NCBI GenBank assembly: GCA_009920225.1
Contig: RGAJ01000141.1
Span: 1 to 5,520 of the forward strand
Origin: Paracoccaceae bacterium
GTDB taxonomy: Bacteria; Pseudomonadota; Alphaproteobacteria; Rhodobacterales; Rhodobacteraceae
Direction: 5' to 3'
Length of the DNA: 5,520 nt
A program made the position numbers and the translations under genes. Of this stretch, positions 1 to 5,520 are shown piece by piece. Numbering within the stretch: the stretch's first letter is position 1; every line of letters begins with the position of its first letter. The notes below the pieces were generated by a model, which worked only from the letters and a program-made list of their open reading frames with translations, was not told where the DNA came from and did no database searches.

Positions 1-303
1 ACTGTCGGTGCCATCCTTTGAGAGATGCTTAGGCATGGCATCTACAACTCTAATTCGCACATGGTTTTTGTGATCTAAATTGACAGCTAGATTGACAGAT
101 ACTTCGGCTTCTAACTGCCCCAGGCGTTTTGGACGCTTATTTATGAAGACACGAGACAGCAAACTCTGCTTTGGCTGAAAATAAAGAAAAAAGTCGCCTT
201 TATCTGCTTGAACCAAAGTCAGATCATCTCCTATGCTGATCCCCTTTTTCTTGAGATCAACTTCGAGATTGATAACCGGTGTTTTTTCAAAGGCTAATCT
301 CAT
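1..303 (-). CDS. Hypothetical protein, 3' end beyond the window edge
   Basis: I do not recognise this protein. Reading the minus strand from the ATG at 301-303, the frame stays open for 101 codons to the window edge without a stop, so the C-terminus is missing. The visible part begins MRLAFEKTPVINLEVDLKKK, is rich in Lys/Arg, and shows alternating hydrophobic/polar stretches (for example around residues 64-76 and 82-87) that suggest beta strands. There is no signal peptide or membrane segment. A near-duplicated four-codon unit lies at residues 69-76 (VNL-A-VNL). The start is uncertain: only a weak TTAGGT precedes the ATG, by about 12 nt, and the frame is also open upstream, with a GTG at 328-330, back to the TAA at 370-372. 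It follows the 80-aa ORF on the same strand after 66 nt and may be co-transcribed with it. Base composition is more A+T-rich than in the sugar operon. It being a real gene is likely; its function is unknown. Confidence 0.55.
   Translation of the reverse strand, partial: MRLAFEKTPVINLEVDLKKKGISIGDDLTLVQADKGDFFLYFQPKQSLLSRVFINKRPKRLGQLEAEVSVNLAVNLDHKNHVRIRVVDAMPKHLSKDGTDS
74..97 (-). repeat. 12-nt tandem duplication inside the left-edge ORF
   Basis: Positions 74-85 and 86-97 match at 10 of 12 bases (tctaaattgaca / gctagattgaca on the plus strand). The unit is a multiple of three and encodes a repeated Val-Asn-Leu in the minus-strand ORF, so it keeps the frame. It may be a small ancestral duplication or chance in a beta-strand segment. 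Confidence 0.4.
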
Positions 304-369
304 CGTGGTCGCATACCTAATTTTCCGCACTTGGCGGGTGTTATGGCAGCAGACTTTTAAGTTGGAAGA

Positions 370-612
370 TTATGCAGATTCTCGCAAGTGAATATTTTGC
401 GATGACAATGCGGCAAATACCGCTGGCATAACACGTCGTTGCTTTACGGCATCCTTGATAGCATCAAACACTACTGAACTTGTGACATTAGGCGTTTCAA
501 CATCATACACCTTGTGCTTGGCACCCTCATAATCGTAGACCACCTGCACTTTTCCAAAGGTGTTCACTCTACAACCTAAGAAATGTTGTCCGTCATCACT
601 GTAAGCAAACAT
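370..612 (-). CDS. Hypothetical 80-aa protein
   Basis: This is a complete small ORF of 80 residues that I cannot assign to a family. It starts at an ATG (610-612) preceded by a textbook Shine-Dalgarno sequence, GGAGGAGA at 617-624, with GGAGG 7 nt from the ATG. That is the main reason to believe it is translated. The N-terminal half (MFAYSDDGQHFLGCRVNTFG, then a V/Y-rich segment) looks like a few short beta strands. The C-terminal half (about residues 47-70) looks helical and has a basic patch, KQRR, near residues 57-60. There is no signal peptide, membrane segment or metal-binding cluster; one Cys is present at residue 14. It ends at TAA (370-372), and the same frame then stays open into the next ORF downstream. 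It lies 254 nt beyond the end of the sugar operon and behind its probable terminator, so it is likely a separate transcription unit. Its role is unknown. Confidence 0.6.
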   Translation of the reverse strand: MFAYSDDGQHFLGCRVNTFGKVQVVYDYEGAKHKVYDVETPNVTSSVVFDAIKDAVKQRRVMPAVFAALSSQNIHLRESA

Positions 613-831
613 GATATCTCCTCCAAGAATTGGAAAATACGATCATTCCCGATTCTCTCCGAGTCTTGAAAATAGACTTCTTGCGTAGAGTCACCGATAT
701 GCAACACATGGGCTATGATGCGTTACCGGTGTGGAGCAAAAGGCCATCCACTTTGGGTCAGACTGCTCAATTAATATTCTTACGCTGCGCTGCACCAGAT
801 AAGACATTGATAACATAAACTTAAATGGCGT
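613..831. other. Non-coding, A+T-rich spacer
   Basis: This stretch separates the sugar operon from the small unknown ORFs. It should hold the minus-strand promoter for the 80-aa ORF, but I could not find a convincing -35/-10 pair. On the plus strand a frame is open from 615 to 818, with a TTG at 630-632 as its first start and no ribosome binding site. Its 62-residue translation resembles nothing I know and is probably chance, though a decayed gene remnant cannot be excluded. I see no terminal inverted repeats or other sign of an insertion sequence. Confidence 0.5.
617..624 (-). promoter_or_regulatory. Strong Shine-Dalgarno site of the 80-aa ORF
   Basis: On the minus strand this reads GGAGGAGA, with its GGAGG core 7 nt before the ATG at 610-612. 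It is the best ribosome binding site in the left third of the window and supports translation of an otherwise unrecognised small gene. Confidence 0.7.
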
Positions 832-855
832 AAAAATTCCCGCGAATCCGGGGGA
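832..855 (-). terminator. Probable rho-independent terminator of the sugar operon
   Basis: Read on the minus strand, positions 855 to 838 give TCCC-C-CG-GATT-CG-C-GGGA: six base pairs interrupted by one C.C mismatch, with a four-base loop. After one A comes a run of five Ts (836-832). It starts 11 nt past the TAG of the last sugar gene (867-869), the expected place for an operon end. The stem is short and imperfect, so termination may be partial. The T-run is on the minus-strand side only, so it is not bidirectional. Confidence 0.55.
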
Positions 856-866
856 TCAATTCTGGC

Positions 867-1784
867 CTATTTTCCCCATTTTAGCGAAATCAAATCCATG
901 TCCCGCGCCAATGATAACAGACGATCCCGTGTACGTGGGCTCATTGGTTTTTGTGGATGACGGACGTGATCGGACGCGATAACACTCCCCTCTTTCATCA
1001 CGGTTTTGGTCGCGCGCAATCCACATTGACGGTTTTCATGATTGATTAAAGGCAAGCAATATTGCCATTGTTTGAATGCCGCATCGACTTCCCCGTTCAA
1101 GTAATTGGTGACGATGGGACGAATATGTTCACACTGCAGCGCCGAGGTCATTGTCGCGGTGCACCCCGCCTCAAGATCGGCAAATAAAGTCGCGGCCTCT
1201 TCCCCGTCCCACGGGCCTAAAATGTCATCACCGCCCGCGTCGATCAATGCCGCCAGCTTATCCGCAGCAAAGGGCATTTCCATTTTGAAATAGCTCACAT
1301 TCGCGATTTCTTTTGCCATTTTCGCAAGCAAAGGAACGGATAATTGTACCCCTGAAATGGGCGCGTCTTGCACCATGATCGGGATTGAAATGGCATCTGA
1401 CACCGCGCGGTAATGTTCAAATATTCCTGTGTCATCCGCGCGCAGCCCTGCGCCATGATAGGGTGGCATCATCATCACCATATCTGCGCCCATCGCCTGT
1501 GCGGCCTTGGCGCGTTCTGTCACGATCCCCGTATAATAATGGCTGACGGTCACGATCATCGGAACCCGCCCCGCGACATGTTCCAAAGACACCTGCATCA
1601 CATCATGGCGTTCCTGGTCCGATAGCACGAATTGTTCAGAATAATTGGCCAAGATACAAATCGCGTCGACACCTTGGTCAATCGTACAGTCCAAAACGCG
1701 CCGCACGCCGTCTAGGTCAAGTGATCCATCGTCGTGAAATGGGGTTGGAACAACGGGGAGGATACCAGTGATTGGCTGTGTCAT
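867..1784 (-). CDS. araD: L-2-keto-3-deoxyarabonate dehydratase-type enzyme, DapA superfamily
   Basis: This 305-aa cytosolic protein is a full-length member of the dihydrodipicolinate synthase/N-acetylneuraminate lyase superfamily (TIM barrel). The predicted reaction is dehydration of L-2-keto-3-deoxyarabonate to 2-oxoglutarate semialdehyde, as for AraD of Azospirillum brasilense. The superfamily layout is visible: GILPVVPTPF at residues 7-16, the phosphate/carboxylate-loop equivalent ANYSE at 46-50 (GTTGE in true DapA), a DMVMMMPPYH strand at 101-110, and the Schiff-base lysine K167 in SYFKME. The DapA catalytic Tyr (in YNxP) is replaced by VQDAP (138-142), which fits a dehydratase rather than a synthase. 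It follows the dehydrogenase by 12 nt and closes the operon. The ATG at 1782-1784 has only a purine-rich AGAAAG upstream, so it may rely on ribosomes from the previous gene. The alternative is an aldolase acting on 2-keto-3-deoxy sugar acids. The araD symbol follows Azospirillum usage and is not the E. coli epimerase. Confidence 0.8.
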   Translation of the reverse strand: MTQPITGILPVVPTPFHDDGSLDLDGVRRVLDCTIDQGVDAICILANYSEQFVLSDQERHDVMQVSLEHVAGRVPMIVTVSHYYTGIVTERAKAAQAMGADMVMMMPPYHGAGLRADDTGIFEHYRAVSDAISIPIMVQDAPISGVQLSVPLLAKMAKEIANVSYFKMEMPFAADKLAALIDAGGDDILGPWDGEEAATLFADLEAGCTATMTSALQCEHIRPIVTNYLNGEVDAAFKQWQYCLPLINHENRQCGLRATKTVMKEGSVIASDHVRHPQKPMSPRTRDRLLSLARDMDLISLKWGK

Positions 1785-1796
1785 ATTGTTATCTTT

Positions 1797-2708
1797 CTAG
1801 CTCTCATAATGCGGATCGGTGATCACGCGACGCCCAATTAAAAACGCATCCGCCACATGTTGCAATGGGGAAAGGTCCAGCTCGCTCTGCGCGTCGCTGA
1901 CCAGCTCGGCAAATTTTGCATAAAGGCGTGGATATTCGCCATGCAGCGGCGTGTCACCCGATGCAAAGGCTTGGCCATCCACGACCATCCGTGCGCCCCC
2001 ATCGAAAAGGGTCAAGTGGCCACCATCGGTTTCGATGTCAATCGTCCAAATCTGTTCCCCAGATTGGCGCCAGTCGAACACGGCATGCACATGGGCACCA
2101 TGCGGGTGGGCAAAGCGCAGTTCGGCCGCGATTGGGCAGTCTTTATTTTCTGGGATTTCTAACACCGCCTGTGTCACATGCACGGGGTCTGCCAATATTT
2201 CGGTCATAATGGACAGCGCATTGATACCGGGATCAAAGACACCCAACCCCCCCGCCTGCCAAATCCAATCTTGGTTGGGATGCCATCGACGCACGTCTTC
2301 TTTCCAAATGATGTCAAGGTGTTTGATCTTTTTGCCACGCAGCCAAATCTTGGCAGCGGGCACCATTTCGGCCATGCGCGAATGCCATGTCTTTTCTCGC
2401 GCAGTCTCTAACAAAACCTGACATTCTGATACCGTGGCACCAGGGGGCTTTTCCAACATAACATGGCGGCCCGATTGCAACGCCGCCATCGCATATTCAA
2501 ACCGAGGCACCGGCGGCATCGTCAAAGACACCGCGCGAATGTCTGGCCGCTGCGCAAGCATCTGGTGGAAATCAGTGTATGTGTCGATGTCCTCGACAGA
2601 CGCATTGCGGGACACCGCAGCCGCCAAAGACCATGAACCAGACCCGTGAATTGCGGGGATATGTTGGTCGCGGGCAATCTTGCCAATCCCGACCAGAGCG
2701 ATGCCCAT
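1797..2708 (-). CDS. Aldose 1-dehydrogenase, Gfo/Idh/MocA family (L-arabinose/D-galactose type)
   Basis: This 303-aa cytosolic oxidoreductase should oxidise the C1 hydroxyl of an aldopyranose (L-arabinose and/or D-galactose) to the lactone with NAD(P)+. The N-terminal Rossmann fold shows the glycine motif GIALVGIGKIARDQHIP from residue 2 and a strand ending in SLTMPP (about 61-66). The family motif EKPPGATV lies at residues 86-93 and carries the conserved Lys87. The C-terminal sheet domain includes GGLGVFDPGINALSI (about 153-167), with the Asp159/Asn163 pair expected at the substrate site. The length matches the roughly 300-310 aa of L-arabinose and D-galactose 1-dehydrogenases, which are shorter than many Gfo/Idh/MocA proteins. 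I chose the ATG at 2706-2708, which overlaps the dehydratase stop as TGATG. An in-frame TTG one codon earlier (2709-2711) lies at a better distance (8 rather than 11 nt) from the GGAGG and is a real alternative. Arabinose versus galactose preference cannot be read from the sequence, since known members use both. Confidence 0.85.
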   Translation of the reverse strand: MGIALVGIGKIARDQHIPAIHGSGSWSLAAAVSRNASVEDIDTYTDFHQMLAQRPDIRAVSLTMPPVPRFEYAMAALQSGRHVMLEKPPGATVSECQVLLETAREKTWHSRMAEMVPAAKIWLRGKKIKHLDIIWKEDVRRWHPNQDWIWQAGGLGVFDPGINALSIMTEILADPVHVTQAVLEIPENKDCPIAAELRFAHPHGAHVHAVFDWRQSGEQIWTIDIETDGGHLTLFDGGARMVVDGQAFASGDTPLHGEYPRLYAKFAELVSDAQSELDLSPLQHVADAFLIGRRVITDPHYES

Positions 2709-4450
2709 CAATGCGCATCCCTCCCGACGTCATTGCCACGACACCCTTTCAGGAATTCCAAATCTGCCCCCGTGTCCGCACCCCCCACATGTGTTTGGTG
2801 CAACCATGCATAGCCTGACACCGCGCTGTCATGGGTTGGCACCCAATCGGCCAGACGCTGCGCCAACTCGGCATCCGATATATCCAAATGCAATCGCCGC
2901 GCGGCAACATCGACTTCGATCATGTCCCCATTTCGCACAACCGCAAGGGGGCCGCCCGCCGCCGCCTCGGGCGCGGTATGCAAGATCACGGTGCCATAGG
3001 CGGTACCAGACATCCGCGCGTCTGAAATGCGGATCATATCGGTGATGCCTTTTTTCAAAACTTTGGGCGGTAATCCCATATTGCCGACCTCGGACATGCC
3101 GGGATACCCTTTGGGACCGCAATTTTTCAAAACCATGATGCAGGTTTCGTCAATGTCCAAGGCGTCGTCTTCTATCCGCGCTTTGTAATCATCAATATCC
3201 TCAAAGACGACCGCGCGACCGCGGTGTTTCATCAAGGATTTGGTCGCGGCCGATGGCTTGATCACCGCGCCATTGGGGGCAAGATTGCCGCGCAGCACGG
3301 CGATGCCCCCTTGGGCCGTAAGAGGATTGTCAACCGTTCGAATAACGTCATCGTTCCAACATTTGACATCGCACACATCATCCCAAATCGGATTGCCCGA
3401 CACGGTCAACGCATCCTTGTGCAACAATCCCGCATCGCCCAAGCGTTTCAAGACAACAGGAAGCCCCCCTGAATAAAAGAATTCTTCCATCAGGTATTTT
3501 CCAGAAGGTTGCAAATTTACGATTGTGGGCACGTCGCGGCCACAGGCATCCCAATCGGCCAAGCTCAGATCAACGCCAACCCGACCTGCAATCGCAAGCA
3601 TATGCACAACGGTATTGGTTGAGCCCCCCACAGCCCCATTGGTTCGGATCGCATTTTCAAAGGCATTCCGCGTTAAAATATCGGATGGCTTGAGATCATC
3701 CTTGACCATTTGCACAATCCGCCGACCCGAAAGCTGTGCCATCACGCGGCGGCGTGCATCCACAGCTGGAATAGCTGCATTTCCGGACAGCGCCATACCA
3801 AGGCTTTCTGCCATTGACGCCATCGAAGATGCTGTTCCCATTGTGTTACATGTCCCCGAAGATCGCGTGACCGCAGCCTCGGCATTCAGGAATTCGTCTT
3901 GCGTCATCTCGCCCGCTTTTACGGCTTCTGAAAATCGCCAAAGATGCGTCCCCGCGCCCACGGCTTCGCCTTGGAACATGCCATTCAGCATCGGGCCCCC
4001 TGTAACAACAATCGACGGGATATCGGTTGACGCGGCGGCCATCAAAAGCGATGGGGTGGTTTTATCACAGCCCACCATCAACACCGCGCCATCGATGGGT
4101 TGGCCTCGGATTTGTTCTTCGATCGACATGGCTGCCAAATTTCGGAACATCATTGCGGTTGGGCGAAATGTATTTTCCGAGGCCGAAAATACGGGCACCT
4201 CGACGGGAAATCCGCCGGCTTCCCAAACCCCTGCTTTCACCTTTTCGGCCAATTCACGCAGGTGACCGTTGCAGGGCGTTAAGTCCGACCACGTATTTAG
4301 GATCCCGATAATGGGGCGCCCGTCGAACATATCGTCGGGATAGCCCTGATTTTTTAACCACCCACGGTGATAAATCGTGTCACGTGAAGTGCCGCCATAC
4401 CATTTCTGACTGCGCAACTTACGAGGCCATTTTGCGGGTACGAACGTCAT
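2708..4450 (-). CDS. araC: L-arabinonate dehydratase (IlvD/Edd family, [2Fe-2S])
   Basis: This 580-aa cytosolic enzyme removes water from L-arabinonate to give L-2-keto-3-deoxyarabonate; related enzymes also take D-fuconate or D-galactonate. The sequence closely follows the Rhizobium leguminosarum L-arabinonate dehydratase as I remember it, from KWPRKLRSQKWYGGTSRD near the N-terminus to GADLEFLKGCRGN at the C-terminus. The [2Fe-2S] cysteines fall at C60 (TPCNGH), C128 (GCDKTTP) and C201 (GTCNTMG). K130, equivalent to the carbamylated Mg-binding lysine, and S481 in the ARMSGTAYGT motif, the proposed catalytic base, are also present. All five sit one position beyond the rhizobial numbering (59/127/200/129/480). 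The ATG at 4448-4450 is chosen because it overlaps the galM stop as ATGA and has GGAGGT 9 nt upstream; a GTG nine codons earlier would lengthen the overlap. The gene is intact. The symbol follows Azospirillum and is unrelated to the E. coli regulator AraC. Confidence 0.9.
   Translation of the reverse strand: MTFVPAKWPRKLRSQKWYGGTSRDTIYHRGWLKNQGYPDDMFDGRPIIGILNTWSDLTPCNGHLRELAEKVKAGVWEAGGFPVEVPVFSASENTFRPTAMMFRNLAAMSIEEQIRGQPIDGAVLMVGCDKTTPSLLMAAASTDIPSIVVTGGPMLNGMFQGEAVGAGTHLWRFSEAVKAGEMTQDEFLNAEAAVTRSSGTCNTMGTASSMASMAESLGMALSGNAAIPAVDARRRVMAQLSGRRIVQMVKDDLKPSDILTRNAFENAIRTNGAVGGSTNTVVHMLAIAGRVGVDLSLADWDACGRDVPTIVNLQPSGKYLMEEFFYSGGLPVVLKRLGDAGLLHKDALTVSGNPIWDDVCDVKCWNDDVIRTVDNPLTAQGGIAVLRGNLAPNGAVIKPSAATKSLMKHRGRAVVFEDIDDYKARIEDDALDIDETCIMVLKNCGPKGYPGMSEVGNMGLPPKVLKKGITDMIRISDARMSGTAYGTVILHTAPEAAAGGPLAVVRNGDMIEVDVAARRLHLDISDAELAQRLADWVPTHDSAVSGYAWLHQTHVGGADTGADLEFLKGCRGNDVGRDAH
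2719..2725 (-). promoter_or_regulatory. Shine-Dalgarno site inside the dehydratase 3' end
   Basis: The minus strand reads GGGAGGG within the last codons of the dehydratase gene. Its GGAGG core is 8 nt from the TTG at 2709-2711 and 11 nt from the ATG at 2706-2708. It shows that the dehydrogenase has its own ribosome entry as well as coupling through the TGATG overlap, and it leaves the exact start open between these two adjacent codons. Confidence 0.6.
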
Positions 4451-5466
4451 GTGCTGCCTACCTCCGTTATACGCCACCGAGAGGTCTGAGTGAAAACGTC
4501 CTCAGGGTGCAAAATAATGTTTGGATAATTGGGGTTATTTGGGGCATCGGGCCAATTTTGCGGCTCAATCGCCAAACCTGCGTTGCGTTTATAGGGTTTT
4601 CCACTGTGCGTCTGCGTCCCAACGATATCAAGGTGGTCCCCATCATAGACTTGCAATCCGGGCGCATCTGTTTCGACGATCAGTTGCAAATTTTTGGCTG
4701 ACAGAACGCAAACTTTTCTAAATTCTCCTGCCGTGTTGAGACAGAAATTATGATCCAAAACTTGGTCATTTTCTTGCTTTATGACGCGACGCGTGGTGAA
4801 ATCAAACCGTGTCCCAGACACATGAGCCGGCGCACCCAATGGGATTTTGTCGTCATCAATTGGCGAATACGCATCTGCATCGATCCACAAAAAATGGTCG
4901 CAAATGTCTGTTTCATTTGACAAATTCCAATAGGAATGATGCGCGGGACTGCAAAAGGTTGTTTTGTCTGTGCGCCCCATGATCCGCAAACACAACGCAC
5001 CGTCGTCATCGATCGAATAGTTTGCACTCAAGGTTAAATTGCCTGGAAACCCTGCTTCCCCATCCCGCATACACAAGGACATTTCGCACGATGTTTCGTC
5101 AACATGTTCCAATGTCCAGTTACGTTCACCCGACCCTATGAAACCACCATGCAAATATGTTTTGCCATTTTCGTTTTTATCCAAACTCAGCAGCGCGCCC
5201 GCCAATTCCGCACGACCATCTGCAATGCGATTGGCAACCCTGCCCACTATTGCGCCAAAGTATTTGTAATGGTCAAGATAGTCTTCGAAACGTGTGCCCC
5301 CAAGCACCAAAGAATGCCCAATGTGAGCCAATCGAAAATCTTGTAACGTCGCACCCCATGTCAGAATTGACGCCGTTGTGCCCCCATTTGAAATACGACA
5401 CCGCAGAACATTTGACCCATCTGGCGCCGTGCCAAAAGTCATGTCTTTCATATCCAAACCTGTCAT
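4447..5466 (-). CDS. galM: Aldose 1-epimerase (mutarotase)
   Basis: This 339-aa cytosolic protein of the GalM family interconverts the alpha and beta anomers of aldoses, here probably feeding the preferred anomer to the aldose 1-dehydrogenase two genes on. The usual length is 330-350 aa, so it is complete. Family signatures are present in order: SILTWGATL (33-41), VLGGTRFEDYL (54-64), the GRVANRI arginines R76/R80, the first catalytic His in YLHGG (H106), the second in HHSYWNL (H177), the Asp of LDHNF (D239), and the catalytic base E301 in AIEPQNWPDAPN. The start at 5464-5466 has AAAGG 9 nt upstream. ATG codons at residues 6 and 9 are possible alternatives, and the family match really begins at about residue 9 (MTFGTAPDG). 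Its last codon overlaps the dehydratase start (ATGA), pointing to translational coupling. No signal peptide is seen. It could act on arabinose, galactose or both. Confidence 0.9.
   Translation of the reverse strand: MTGLDMKDMTFGTAPDGSNVLRCRISNGGTTASILTWGATLQDFRLAHIGHSLVLGGTRFEDYLDHYKYFGAIVGRVANRIADGRAELAGALLSLDKNENGKTYLHGGFIGSGERNWTLEHVDETSCEMSLCMRDGEAGFPGNLTLSANYSIDDDGALCLRIMGRTDKTTFCSPAHHSYWNLSNETDICDHFLWIDADAYSPIDDDKIPLGAPAHVSGTRFDFTTRRVIKQENDQVLDHNFCLNTAGEFRKVCVLSAKNLQLIVETDAPGLQVYDGDHLDIVGTQTHSGKPYKRNAGLAIEPQNWPDAPNNPNYPNIILHPEDVFTQTSRWRITEVGST
4460..4465 (-). promoter_or_regulatory. Shine-Dalgarno site that fixes the dehydratase start
   Basis: The minus strand reads GGAGGT, 9 nt before the ATG at 4448-4450 and inside the end of the galM coding sequence. 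It decides in favour of that ATG over the in-frame GTG at 4475-4477, which would place this site within the gene. Confidence 0.75.
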
Positions 5467-5486
5467 CTGAAAATGCCTTTGGTTTT

Positions 5487-5499
5487 GTCTGTTTCAGAC
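5487..5499. repeat. Short palindrome upstream of galM
   Basis: GTCTG-TTT-CAGAC is a perfect 5-bp inverted repeat with a 3-nt spacer, 20 nt before the galM start codon. It could be half of an operator, a small hairpin in the mRNA between two cistrons, or chance. There is no T-run on either side, so it is not a standard terminator. Confidence 0.35.
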
Positions 5500-5520
5500 T
5501 TTCATCTTATCCATGCAGGA
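5494..5520 (-). CDS. Possible 3' tail of an upstream operon gene
   Basis: At the right edge the minus strand has one frame reading Ser-Cys-Met-Asp-Lys-Met-Lys-Val and then TGA (5494-5496), 27 nt before the galM start. The spacing suits an upstream co-transcribed gene, and galM is seldom the first gene of such a cluster. However, the other two frames also end in stops in this 54-nt stretch (TGA at 5502-5504, TAA at 5507-5509), so the frame cannot be fixed, and eight residues do not identify a product. Equally, this could be the 5' leader of the operon. Confidence 0.2.
   Translation of the reverse strand, partial: SCMDKMKV

Noticed and set aside
79..98. ATTGACAG repeated on the plus strand, resembling -35 promoter boxes
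   Set aside because: It falls inside a minus-strand coding frame and is explained by the 12-nt in-frame duplication; no matching -10 box or plus-strand gene follows.
325..337. Small inverted repeat ccgc-acttg-gcgg between the two unknown ORFs
   Set aside because: It has a four-base stem with no T-run on the minus-strand side, too weak to call a terminator or regulatory hairpin.
1857..2421. Several overlapping plus-strand frames of 77-156 residues
   Set aside because: All are antisense to the Gfo/Idh/MocA dehydrogenase, whose motifs are clear. They overlap each other and are shadows of its codon bias.
2829..3122. A 97-residue minus-strand frame inside the dehydratase
   Set aside because: It is an alternative frame on the same strand within a gene whose catalytic residues are all in place.
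3525..4265. A 246-residue open frame on the plus strand
   Set aside because: It lies entirely antisense to the dehydratase gene, has biased Ser/Ala/Thr/Arg content typical of an opposite-strand shadow, and has no family resemblance.
4467..5346. Short frames on both strands across galM (66-105 residues)
   Set aside because: They overlap an intact galM with its complete set of catalytic residues, and they have arginine- or cysteine-rich shadow-like content.
1..5520. tRNA, rRNA, CRISPR array, insertion sequence or attachment site
   Set aside because: I saw no cloverleaf arms, regular spaced repeats, transposase motifs or terminal inverted repeats anywhere in the window.

Overview
The window looks like alphaproteobacterial chromosomal DNA, most likely from the Rhodobacterales/Roseobacter group. 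This rests on the close resemblance of the large dehydratase to the rhizobial L-arabinonate dehydratase, on the gene set, and on a moderate G+C content in the sugar genes. The lineage is inferred from remembered family sequences, not from a search.

About 84% of the window (positions 867-5466) is one minus-strand operon of four tightly packed sugar-catabolism genes. In transcription order (right to left) they are: an aldose 1-epimerase (galM-like, 4447-5466), an IlvD/Edd-family sugar-acid dehydratase closest to L-arabinonate dehydratase (2708-4450), a Gfo/Idh/MocA-family NAD(P)-dependent aldose 1-dehydrogenase (L-arabinose/D-galactose type, 1797-2708), and a DapA-superfamily enzyme of the L-2-keto-3-deoxyarabonate dehydratase type (867-1784). 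The first two genes overlap in ATGA, the second and third in TGATG, and the fourth follows after 12 nt. A hairpin followed by a T-run lies just past the last stop (832-855) and probably ends the transcript.

Together they would run the non-phosphorylative (Weimberg-like) oxidation of L-arabinose: the mutarotase equilibrates anomers, the dehydrogenase oxidises the sugar to the lactone, the dehydratase turns the aldonate into 2-keto-3-deoxyarabonate, and the DapA-like enzyme converts that to 2-oxoglutarate semialdehyde. The lactonase and the semialdehyde dehydrogenase are not in the window. The operon probably continues upstream past position 5520, where a possible tail of another gene is visible.

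The left part (1-866) is different: more A+T-rich, with two small minus-strand ORFs of unknown function (370-612, and <1-303, which runs off the window edge) in the same reading frame, separated by one TAA stop and a 66-nt gap. The first has a strong ribosome binding site. Nothing there is recognisable by family. Positions 613-831 hold no convincing gene, only a weak TTG-started plus-strand ORF.

I see no mobile element, CRISPR array, tRNA or rRNA. The best candidates for something undescribed are the two unknown ORFs at the left edge; the operon itself is a known type of pathway.
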